Shown here in pieces: positions 7,422-13,400 of a stretch of DNA of 13,916 bases. Source of the DNA: Prevotellaceae bacterium UBA2718. Lineage in GTDB: Bacteria; Bacteroidota; Bacteroidia; Bacteroidales; Bacteroidaceae. The position numbers and the translations under genes are program-made. The stretch is from contig DEKQ01000019.1 in assembly GCA_002353975.1 (NCBI GenBank), forward strand, positions 14,417 to 28,332, in the 5' to 3' direction. The stretch's first letter is position 1, and each line of letters starts with the position of its first letter. The notes under the pieces were generated by a model that saw nothing but the letters and a program-made list of their open reading frames with translations, had not been told where the DNA came from and made no database searches.

Positions 7422-7500
7422 TTGGCTGTGCCTCTCGTATGGATGAAGTAACGGAGGACGTGGGCTGTGCCTCTCGCATGGACGCGGGTAACGGGAGACG
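7422..7500. repeat. 40-bp tandem duplication
   Basis: Two diverged units, 7422-7460 and 7461-7500, share GGCTGTGCCTCTCG, ATGGA, GTAACGG and GACG. No reading frame of substance contains them. Confidence 0.65.
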
Positions 7501-7660
7501 TTGGTGATAGAAGAATAATAGCCATGCAGAGAGAACCACGCAAATCAGCCCAACGGCGCAAGCCTATTATTTTCATTATTCTAATTTCTTTCAATTTCAC
7601 TGCCCAGCGGAAGTAATAATAATTTTTCACTATTCACTTTTCACTTTTCACTTAACTCTC

Positions 7661-7691
7661 TTGCATATCTCAAAACTTAATCGTACCTTTG
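7661..7691 (+). promoter_or_regulatory. cdd promoter
   Basis: TTG at 7661-7663, 20-bp spacer, TACCTTTG at 7684-7691. It leaves a leader of roughly 65 nt before the cdd ATG and follows a TTCACTT simple repeat. Confidence 0.8.
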
Positions 7692-7762
7692 CCCTCGAAG
7701 TGTATATGTAAACCTAATTCGCGCCTGCTACATGGGCGCAAAAACCTAAAGGATCCCTTGTT

Positions 7763-8341
7763 ATGACAATGTTGCACGATACATCTGCACTGGTTCGGCG
7801 GGCGCTGGAAGCACGCAGGTTGTCGTATGCGCCATACTCCCGCTATCGCGTGGGGGCGGCGTTGCTGTGCGCCGACGGACGGGTATATACCGGCTGCAAT
7901 GTGGAGAATGCCGCCTTCGGGCCTTCGATATGCGCTGAGCGGACGGCCTTCGTGAAGGCTATCAGCGACGGCGGCCAGAGGCAGGGCGAGGCAGAGGAGA
8001 CCCGACGGAGAACCGTCGGGAACGGTGGCAGCGGGGACGGCGACTGTGAGAACGGCAGCGGCGAGGGGCGCGACTGGCGGGAGTATTTCAAGGCTATCGC
8101 CATAGTGGGAGCCCCGGCAGAACGGCAGGGGTCGGACATCTGCACGCCCTGCGGCGTATGCCGTCAGGTGATGGCGGAGTTCTGCGCGCCGGACTTTCAG
8201 ATACTGTGCGCCAGCACCGACGAGGAAGGGAATATCAAGGAGATGAAGCAGTGGCAGCTGCAGGAACTGCTGCCGGAGGGGTTCAGCCCCACAAGCCCCA
8301 CAAGCCCCACCCCAGCCCTCCCCAAGGGGAGGGAGACGTGA
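7763..8341 (+). CDS. cdd: Cytidine deaminase with two low-complexity expansions
   Basis: Hydrolyses cytidine and deoxycytidine to uridine and deoxyuridine in pyrimidine salvage. The signature is complete: GCNVENAAFGPSICAERTAF with zinc ligand Cys57 and proton-shuttle Glu59, and PCGVCRQV with ligands Cys130 and Cys133; this is the short tetrameric class. At 192 residues it is longer than the usual 130-160. One excess stretch is a Gly/Arg/Glu-rich insert at about 70-106, between the helix carrying Glu59 and the strand KAIAIVG, containing a DNA hairpin at 8001-8020. The other is an 18-residue tail (SPTSPTSPTP then ALPKGRET) after the normal end ELLPEGF; it is encoded by a 9-bp repeat and a GGGGAGGG palindrome. 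The core looks intact, so the enzyme is probably active. Confidence 0.94.
   Translation: MTMLHDTSALVRRALEARRLSYAPYSRYRVGAALLCADGRVYTGCNVENAAFGPSICAERTAFVKAISDGGQRQGEAEETRRRTVGNGGSGDGDCENGSGEGRDWREYFKAIAIVGAPAERQGSDICTPCGVCRQVMAEFCAPDFQILCASTDEEGNIKEMKQWQLQELLPEGFSPTSPTSPTPALPKGRET
8001..8020. repeat. Perfect hairpin inside the cdd insert
   Basis: CCCGACGG (8001-8008), loop AGAA, CCGTCGGG (8013-8020). It lies in the stretch encoding the Cdd-specific insert and is translated. Confidence 0.8.
8285..8333. repeat. 9-bp tandem repeat plus GGGGAGGG palindrome (copy 2), at the cdd 3' end
   Basis: Three AGCCCCACA units (8285-8311) are followed by the perfect palindrome CCCTCCCC AA GGGGAGGG (8316-8333). 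All of it is translated as the Cdd tail, and the stop codon follows at 8339-8341. Confidence 0.85.
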
Positions 8342-8351
8342 ACCGAACAAA

Positions 8352-8423
8352 TTGAGAGTTGAGAGATGAGAATTGAGAGTTATAAAGAGGTCGTACCCTT
8401 ATTATACGCGGGCGAGGACGCCC
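8352..8423. repeat. Repeats in the cdd-gluQ gap
   Basis: An ATTGAGAGTTGAGA-type repeat (8352-8385) matches the family at 221-353. A small hairpin GGGCG AGGA CGCCC follows at 8410-8423. No convincing promoter is seen in the gap. Confidence 0.55.
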
Positions 8424-8518
8424 ACGTCCCCATGTGGATGCTCGCTGTACGCGTAGCCAATTATGTCAATTATGATAATTTCTTTCAAAAGAAAAGCAAG
8501 ATAATTTCTGTCTAAGAC

Positions 8519-9469
8519 ATGACCACTGGACGATTTGCCCCGTCGCCTACGGGCAGGATGCATTTAGGTAACATCTTTGGCGCCTTGCTGTCGTGGCTGT
8601 CAGCCAAGAGCAGAGGCGGGCGCTGGCTGTTGCGCATAGAGGACCTGGATCCTCAGCGCAGCCGCAGGGAGTACGGTGAGCTGATAATGGATGACCTGCA
8701 GTGGCTGGGACTCGAATGGGATGGCATGCCGATATATCAGAGTAACCGCAGCGACATATACAGCGCCTATCTGGAGCGGCTGCGTCAGCAGGGCGTGGTG
8801 TATGAATGCCACCGCACGAGGGCGGACCTGCTATCAACGATGGCGCCGCACGAGAGCGACGGACGCGTAGTGGTGCATAGGGAACCTCTCCCCGCCCCTC
8901 CCCATGGGGGAGGGATACCCGGAGTTTCCGGAGAAACCGGTTCCTCCGGAACAGCCGGATCTGCCGGAACCACCGCCGGACCTGCCGCTTTGCGCGTAGA
9001 GGTGCCACACAGGAAGGTGAGCATCACCGACGGACACTACGGACCGCTGACGGTGGATCTGTATGAGCAGGTGGGCGACTTCGTGGTGCGCCGCAAGGAC
9101 GGAGCCTACGCCTATCAGCTGGCAGTGGTGGTGGACGATGCGCTGACGGGCGTGACGGAGGTGGTGAGAGGCAGGGACCTGCTGCTCTCCGCGCCGCAGC
9201 AGACATTCCTGGCAAGGCTGCTGGAGCTGCCCGCACCGAAGTATTACCACTTCCCGCTGCTGACAAACAGAGCCGGGCAACGGCTGTCGAAGCGCGACAA
9301 GAGCATGGACATGAGCGTGCTGAGGTACAGGCACAGCGCACAGGAGATAATAGGCTACCTCGGACACCTGGCAGGGCTGCTGCCTAAGCCGACGCCGATG
9401 ACACCGCAACAGCTGCTGCCGCTGTTCTCCTGGGACAAAGTGCCACGCGAAGACATCACGGTCAAATGA
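8519..9469 (+). CDS. gluQ: Glutamyl-Q tRNA(Asp) synthetase with a collagen-like insert
   Basis: Activates glutamate and attaches it to the queuosine base at position 34 of tRNA-Asp. It is a class I synthetase-like catalytic core without an anticodon-binding domain. Motifs: GRFAPSPTGRMHLGN (HIGH-type, residues 4-18), RIEDLDPQRSR (39-49), VTEVVRGRDLL and LSKR (256-259, KMSKS-type). At 316 residues it is slightly long because of residues 122-156, encoded by a GGGGAGGG palindrome and a 9-bp repeat giving six Gly-X-Y triplets. The zinc site known from E. coli YadB (Cys-x-Cys, Tyr, Cys) is mostly missing: only Cys97 remains in YECHRTRADL. The distinction from glutamyl-tRNA synthetase rests on length and the missing C-terminal domain. 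The stop codon overlaps the start of a 62-bp repeat. Confidence 0.92.
   Translation: MTTGRFAPSPTGRMHLGNIFGALLSWLSAKSRGGRWLLRIEDLDPQRSRREYGELIMDDLQWLGLEWDGMPIYQSNRSDIYSAYLERLRQQGVVYECHRTRADLLSTMAPHESDGRVVVHREPLPAPPHGGGIPGVSGETGSSGTAGSAGTTAGPAALRVEVPHRKVSITDGHYGPLTVDLYEQVGDFVVRRKDGAYAYQLAVVVDDALTGVTEVVRGRDLLLSAPQQTFLARLLELPAPKYYHFPLLTNRAGQRLSKRDKSMDMSVLRYRHSAQEIIGYLGHLAGLLPKPTPMTPQQLLPLFSWDKVPREDITVK
8896..8981. repeat. GGGGAGGG palindrome (copy 3) plus 9-bp minisatellite, inside gluQ
   Basis: The palindrome CCCTCCCC ATG GGGGAGGG spans 8896-8914. From 8919 to 8981 follow seven 9-bp units, each starting CCGG or, in the last, CCGC (8919, 8928, 8937, 8946, 8955, 8964, 8973). The whole block keeps the reading frame. 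Confidence 0.88.
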
Positions 9470-9529
9470 CCACGAATTCTTTCTCCGCTTCACTCCGAAA
9501 GCGTCCCAAAGGGCCGAGCGACGCGAATT
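9468..9529 (+). repeat. 62-bp direct repeat, left copy
   Basis: From GACCACGAATTC to GACGCGAATT this is identical over 62 bp to 12425-12486. A further ACACGAAT follows both copies, after one extra T in this one. It begins at the gluQ stop codon. Confidence 0.95.
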
Positions 9530-9580
9530 TACACGAATCAACAATATAACTAACTAACAATCCCCCCCACCGTTTGCACC

Positions 9581-9599
9581 CTCCCCCCTTGCGGGGGAG
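9581..9599. repeat. GGGGAGGG-type palindrome, copy 4, in the protease leader
   Basis: CTCCCCC (9581-9587), CTTGC, GGGGGAG (9593-9599), followed by CTGGATGGGGG. It lies 30 bp before the C10 protease ATG. No TAnnTTTG promoter is evident between 9470 and 9629. Confidence 0.75.
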
Positions 9600-9629
9600 C
9601 TGGATGGGGGCTTTAACACCAACACGACT

Positions 9630-12140
9630 ATGAGACACTACTTACTGACACTACTGCTGATGATGGCGGCAATGACCGCGATGGGTCAGCAAACCGTTAG
9701 CGTAGCAGATGCACGAGCCAAGGCGACAGCGTTTCTGAACCGCAACGCCGGTGCTAAGGGCGGCACGGTAACGACGGACGTCCAGCTGGCATACACGGCG
9801 CAGCAGGGCGCAGAGACCTATTACTACGTATTCAACAACGGCAGCGACGGCAAGGGCGGCTTTGTAATCATCGGAGGCGACGAGACGGCACGCACCATAC
9901 TGGGGTACTCCGACAACGGCACATTCGACTATGCCACAGCACCGGAGAACATGAAATGGTGGCTGAGCCAGTATGAGCAGCAAATCAGCGCCGCCATAAA
10001 AAACGGCAGCACCACAGCAGCCGCCAAAGGCAGCATGGGACTGAAGTCGATAGCAAGAGCGGACATCCCAAACTTTGTGAATACAACATGGGATCAGTTA
10101 GCACCGTATAATACGGCGATACCGAAGATATTCTCTGAAGCTTACTACACTGGCGACAATGCCCTCGCCACTGGATGTGTGGCAACGGCTACGGCACAGA
10201 TAATGAATTACTATAAGTATCCAAAACAAGGAATAGGCAGCAACACCTGTACCCAATCAATTAATGATGTTTATTTCCATGCAGACTTCGGAAACACCAC
10301 CTACGAATGGGACAAGATGGAAAACAGCTATGCACGTAACGAATATCATGGTACAGAAGCCGAGAATGCCGTCGCCACTTTGATGTACCATTGCGGCGTC
10401 GCAGCAGATATGCAGTATGGCACTGTAAGTAAAGGCGGCTCATCGGCATACACGACAAACATGGCTAAAGGTCTTATTAAATACTTCGGATATGACAAAG
10501 GTATGACAAGAGAGGAGCGCACGGGCTATACAAACGAACAATGGGCAGAGATTATATATACTGAACTTGATGCAAGAAGACCCGTGCTCTATGGAGGTCA
10601 GGCAAGCGGCGGTGGAGGTCACGCATTTGTTTGCAGCGGATATAAGTATGAGGATAATGCCGACCTGTTCTACCTGAACTGGGGATGGAGTGGTGACTAC
10701 AACGGATACTTCCCACTACAAGGTACCGTGAACGGCAAAACAGCCCTGAAGCCCGATGGTACAGGCACTGGCGGTGCTGCAGCAGGTGCTGCATACGATC
10801 AAAACCAAGACATCATCATAGGAATCAAACCAAATGCAGGAGGAGCACCTAAGGTAACGTGCAACAGCCTGAGCCTTACAAGCAACTGTATATCACCGGG
10901 AAATGGACTGGGGATTTCTTCCTCGTTCACAAACAATTCTTTTTTAACCTTGAACTTTACTTATGGCATTAAACTCGTCAATAACTCTACGAGTGCTGAA
11001 ACTTACCTCGAGTATAGCACCTATAGCAATGTTTCCTGGGGACAAGGATTCAATTTTTCCAGATCCGTTTCTACTTCGGCATCAATGGCTGCAGGCACAT
11101 ACACCGTATATCCTTACTACAAAGACGGAGAAGGAGTATGGCATCCTATGTCATACAGTATAGAACTGCCCACGCTGACAGTACTTGCTGATGGTGAAGG
11201 AATGTATGTGACAGGAACTCCAGCTGTCAGTGATGAGGGATATGTTACAACAAACAGCGGAACCATTACCGTAAGAATATGGAATAAAAGCGATGCTACA
11301 CTTAACACACAACTCGTTGGATGGGTTTATAGGCTGATTAATTCCACCTACACACCTGTTGGCTACATCACTGCAACAGCAAGTTTCGCTGCACAAGAAA
11401 CAAAAGATGTGGTATTTAACATTTCGGACTACAGCAATGCTGGTATGAGCGGAGGACAACCTGAGCATCTTTCTGTTGGAAACACATACTACCTTGGGCC
11501 ATCATGGAGTAGTGGGACTCTTTATAACAGTAGTGGTAATAATTACAACGAACTAACAGAATTCCAGTGCACCACAAAACTGGACATCGCCTATAAGCTT
11601 TCATCATTAGGCTGGGGCACGATATGTCTGCCGTACAGCGCAGAGAAGCCGGAAGGCATGACACTGTATAACGTGACGGGCAACAGTGGCGGTACGCTGA
11701 TAACGACGGAGGCTACGGAGATAGAGATGAACACGCCGTACCTCGTTAGCGGCACAGCGGGAACGTATGATTTCTCTGGCCCTACAACCCCGACAGGAAC
11801 ACATACCAACGGACTGCTGACGGGAAACACGGCAAGCGAGGACATCTCAGTGCCCGAAGGAAGCTTCGTGATGCAGAACCTGACATCGAAGCTCGGCCTT
11901 GCATTCTATAAGGTAGTGGGCAACACGCAGAAGTGCAGCCCATACAAGGCGTATCTGACGCTGCCGTCCGGACTCTCATCGCTGTTTAGCACTCTGCTCT
12001 TTACGGGCGACGCAACGGGCATAGAGAGCATTGAGGCCACTGACAGCCAGCAGAGCGTACGCAAGGTGGTGAAGAACGGTCGCCTGACGATAGAGACGCC
12101 GCAGGGCACCTTCTCAGCCACAGGAGCGAGGATGAAATAG
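9630..12140 (+). CDS. Secreted C10-family (streptopain-type) cysteine protease with T9SS-like tail
   Basis: 836 residues. A signal peptide (1-19, ending AMG before QQ) leads into a Spi-type propeptide (about 22-140; ARAKATAFLNR, GGFVIIGGDETARTILGYSDNG and MKWWLSQYEQQI). The catalytic domain follows (about 145-400): WDQLAPYN, the nucleophile in ATGCVATATAQIMNYYKYP (Cys183), the catalytic His in GGGGHAFVCSGYKY (His331), and YLNWGWSGDYNGYF. Residues about 405-645 look like Ig-like beta domains. A module starting near 650 (SSLGWGTICLPYSAEKPEGM) is common in Prevotella exoproteins. Residues 797-836 end in VVKNGRLTIETPQG and ATGARMK, resembling a short T9SS sorting tail. By family it is a zymogen activated outside the cell. 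The middle of the gene is visibly more AT-rich than both ends. A small peptide gene follows. Confidence 0.93.
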   Translation: MRHYLLTLLLMMAAMTAMGQQTVSVADARAKATAFLNRNAGAKGGTVTTDVQLAYTAQQGAETYYYVFNNGSDGKGGFVIIGGDETARTILGYSDNGTFDYATAPENMKWWLSQYEQQISAAIKNGSTTAAAKGSMGLKSIARADIPNFVNTTWDQLAPYNTAIPKIFSEAYYTGDNALATGCVATATAQIMNYYKYPKQGIGSNTCTQSINDVYFHADFGNTTYEWDKMENSYARNEYHGTEAENAVATLMYHCGVAADMQYGTVSKGGSSAYTTNMAKGLIKYFGYDKGMTREERTGYTNEQWAEIIYTELDARRPVLYGGQASGGGGHAFVCSGYKYEDNADLFYLNWGWSGDYNGYFPLQGTVNGKTALKPDGTGTGGAAAGAAYDQNQDIIIGIKPNAGGAPKVTCNSLSLTSNCISPGNGLGISSSFTNNSFLTLNFTYGIKLVNNSTSAETYLEYSTYSNVSWGQGFNFSRSVSTSASMAAGTYTVYPYYKDGEGVWHPMSYSIELPTLTVLADGEGMYVTGTPAVSDEGYVTTNSGTITVRIWNKSDATLNTQLVGWVYRLINSTYTPVGYITATASFAAQETKDVVFNISDYSNAGMSGGQPEHLSVGNTYYLGPSWSSGTLYNSSGNNYNELTEFQCTTKLDIAYKLSSLGWGTICLPYSAEKPEGMTLYNVTGNSGGTLITTEATEIEMNTPYLVSGTAGTYDFSGPTTPTGTHTNGLLTGNTASEDISVPEGSFVMQNLTSKLGLAFYKVVGNTQKCSPYKAYLTLPSGLSSLFSTLLFTGDATGIESIEATDSQQSVRKVVKNGRLTIETPQGTFSATGARMK

Positions 12141-12143
12141 ACG

Positions 12144-12183
12144 AAAAAAGGGCTGGAGCCACCTATCGCGGCGACTCCAACCC
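12144..12183 (-). terminator. Hairpin after the protease gene
   Basis: GGGCTGGAG (12150-12158) pairs with CTCCAACCC (12175-12183). On the minus strand the odd pair becomes U-G and a run of six U follows (12149-12144), so it is a better terminator for minus-strand transcripts. On the plus strand there is a C-A mismatch and no U-run, so the 57-residue gene could still be reached. Confidence 0.5.
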
Positions 12184-12241
12184 TGAACAAGCATAAATGC
12201 ACCTGACATAACTACTAAACCTAACAAACCAAGTACTCGCT

Positions 12242-12415
12242 ATGAAGAAGTCAGAATATATAATACCACAGATATACGTGGTGAAACTGCGGCAGCAACC
12301 GCTGATGCAATATGCTTCTCCCGCACAAGCGCCAACATTAAGGACAGGCGACAGTAATGATGATTATTCCGACACGGGATGGACTGACGATGAAACCGGT
12401 TACTATAACCTGTAG
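12242..12415 (+). CDS. 57-residue peptide of unknown function next to the C10 protease
   Basis: ATG at 12242 to TAG at 12413-12415. The protein begins MKKSEYIIPQIYVVKLRQQP, continues LMQYASPAQA and ends in an acidic, aromatic tail with GDSNDDYSDTGWTDDETG and YYNL. It has no signal peptide or membrane segment. The layout (Tyr-Ile-x-Pro-x-x-x-Val-x-x-Leu, then a Leu-Met/Ser region, then an acidic tail) matches, as far as I recall, a family of unnamed small proteins frequent in Prevotella and Bacteroides. It lies 101 bp after the protease on the same strand, with only the hairpin at 12144-12183 between. A role as intracellular inhibitor, substrate or precursor peptide is possible but not shown by the sequence. 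Confidence 0.72.
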   Translation: MKKSEYIIPQIYVVKLRQQPLMQYASPAQAPTLRTGDSNDDYSDTGWTDDETGYYNL

Positions 12416-12424
12416 ATATTTATA

Positions 12425-12486
12425 GACCACGAATTCTTTCTCCGCTTCACTCCGAAAGCGTCCCAAAGGGCCGAGCGACGCGAATT
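12425..12486 (+). repeat. 62-bp direct repeat, right copy
   Basis: Identical to 9468-9529. The two copies bracket the protease and the 57-residue gene, 2957 bp apart start to start. Confidence 0.95.
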
Positions 12487-12545
12487 ACACGAATTATCAT
12501 GTATGGAGTATCTCATCCGCATGGCAAAATTCGTATAATTCGCGT
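12478..12545. repeat. Inverted repeat (18 bp, one mismatch) closing the right-hand element
   Basis: ACGCGAATTACACGAATT (12478-12495) and AATTCGTATAATTCGCGT (12528-12545) pair with one mismatch around a 32-bp loop. An outer GACCACGAATT (12425-12435) also pairs with AATTCGTGGTC (12546-12556), so 12425-12556 forms an element with inverted ends like the one at 6994-7192. Confidence 0.8.
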
Positions 12546-12616
12546 AATTCGTGGTCGTAAAAATCTGTAGTCTTAAAAGTTCGCGGTCGTAAAATGTTCG
12601 TGGTCGTGAAATGTCC
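12546..12616. repeat. Degenerate 17-bp tandem repeat
   Basis: About four units of the TTCGTGGTCGTAAAATG type, at roughly 12548, 12565, 12580 and 12597, just downstream of the TrhA stop codon at 12628-12630. They look like decay or expansion of the adjoining element's end. Confidence 0.6.
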
Positions 12617-12627
12617 GCGTGTTGGTG

Positions 12628-13254
12628 TCAGAGTATGATGAGCAAGACCGCCGTCCAGTGGGCCATTGCGCCGAGGAGCACGAAGACGTGCCAGATGGCG
12701 TGGAAGTGCTTGCGGCTGTCGTGGGCGAAGAAGTAGGTGCCTACGGTGTAGAGCAGGCCTTCGGTCACGATGCAGAGCATGGCGGGCAGCGAGAGACGCT
12801 CGAAGACGGGCTTGATGACCAGCAGCACGCTCCAGCCCATGAAGAGGTAGAGGGCAAGCGAGAGGCGCGGGTATCGCCCCATGGCGAAGACTTTGTAGAA
12901 CACTCCACCGATGACGACGGCCCATTGCAGCCCGAAGACGGTCCACCCTATCCAGCCGCCTACGACGGCGACGCAGATGGGCGTGTAGGAGCAGGCTATC
13001 ATAACGTAGATGGAGATATGGTCGAGCTTGCGCAGCACATCCTTCCCCTTGCCCGGCCACCACCAGTGGTACATGGTGCTGCTGAGGAACATGAGGAACA
13101 TACCAACGATGAAGAAGATGGTGCCAAAGGCCCACTGCCAACCCTTATAGACGGCAGGCCACACCATCCAGATGGAGGAGAGGGCAAAGACGGCACCCAC
13201 AAGGTGGGTCCAGGTGTTGCCCTGTTCGGAGGGATGAGGAAGGAAACGTGACAT
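12628..13254 (-). CDS. trhA: TrhA/hemolysin III (PAQR superfamily) integral membrane protein
   Basis: 208 residues with about seven hydrophobic segments, the usual size for the family. The conserved polar positions are visible: SSTMYHWW with His63, LDHISIY with Asp78 and His79, and the C-terminal HAIWHVFVLLGAMAHW with His185, His189 and His199. In PAQR proteins such residues bind a metal ion and give hydrolase-like activity; bacterial members are linked to membrane homeostasis. The name hemolysin III comes from an early Bacillus cereus study and does not prove toxin activity. The start MSRFLPHPSEQGNTWTHLVG fits the family, which begins with a short cytoplasmic end before the first membrane segment. 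It stands alone: rplQ upstream has its own terminator. No clear promoter is seen. Confidence 0.9.
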   Translation of the reverse strand: MSRFLPHPSEQGNTWTHLVGAVFALSSIWMVWPAVYKGWQWAFGTIFFIVGMFLMFLSSTMYHWWWPGKGKDVLRKLDHISIYVMIACSYTPICVAVVGGWIGWTVFGLQWAVVIGGVFYKVFAMGRYPRLSLALYLFMGWSVLLVIKPVFERLSLPAMLCIVTEGLLYTVGTYFFAHDSRKHFHAIWHVFVLLGAMAHWTAVLLIIL

Positions 13255-13273
13255 GCTATACGTGGAGTTTTAA

Positions 13274-13302
13274 CATGAATTACCGTGAATTATTCGTGAA
13301 CC
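13274..13302. repeat. Decayed CCACGAATT-type repeat
   Basis: GAATTACCGTGAATTATTCGTGAA resembles the ends of the elements at 6994-7192 and 12425-12556. It lies between trhA and the rplQ terminator. Confidence 0.4.
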
Positions 13303-13335
13303 CTGAGCGAAGCGGTATGCCCACTTATGGATAGC

Positions 13336-13371
13336 AAAAAAGCCCCAAGGCAGAGTTGCAATGGGGCTTTT
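13336..13371 (-). terminator. rplQ terminator
   Basis: On the minus strand AAAAGCCCCA and TGGGGCTTTT form the stem, followed by a T-run (six A on the plus strand, 13336-13341). A strong intrinsic terminator for the ribosomal operon. Confidence 0.88.
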
Positions 13372-13400
13372 CTATTGTAATGTGTAGTTGTTGCTGTGAC

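Larger units (their letters stand above)
6829..7653. other. Gene-free, repeat-rich region
   Basis: No reading frame here looks like a protein: the longest open frames are low-complexity and run through repeats. It holds an element with inverted ends (6994-7192), two AAAATGGCAG palindromes, a 22-bp repeat cluster with a perfect 18-bp hairpin, a 40-bp tandem duplication, and a TTCACTT simple repeat (about 7626-7652). It separates the minus-strand block on the left from the plus-strand block on the right. Confidence 0.7.

Noticed and set aside
7670..8350. 226-codon minus-strand frame opposite cdd
   Set aside because: A shadow of the GC-rich cdd gene; the plus strand encodes a complete deaminase.
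8834..9544. 236-codon minus-strand frame opposite gluQ
   Set aside because: Antisense shadow with His/Gln/Arg-rich composition; gluQ motifs are on the plus strand.
12497..13141. 214-codon minus-strand frame overlapping trhA
   Set aside because: It is another frame of trhA, rich in His and Arg, and runs through the tandem repeat region. The trhA frame carries the membrane segments and conserved His residues.
12628..13254. Hemolysin III as a virulence toxin
   Set aside because: The family is a widespread membrane protein group; the name alone does not support a toxin role.
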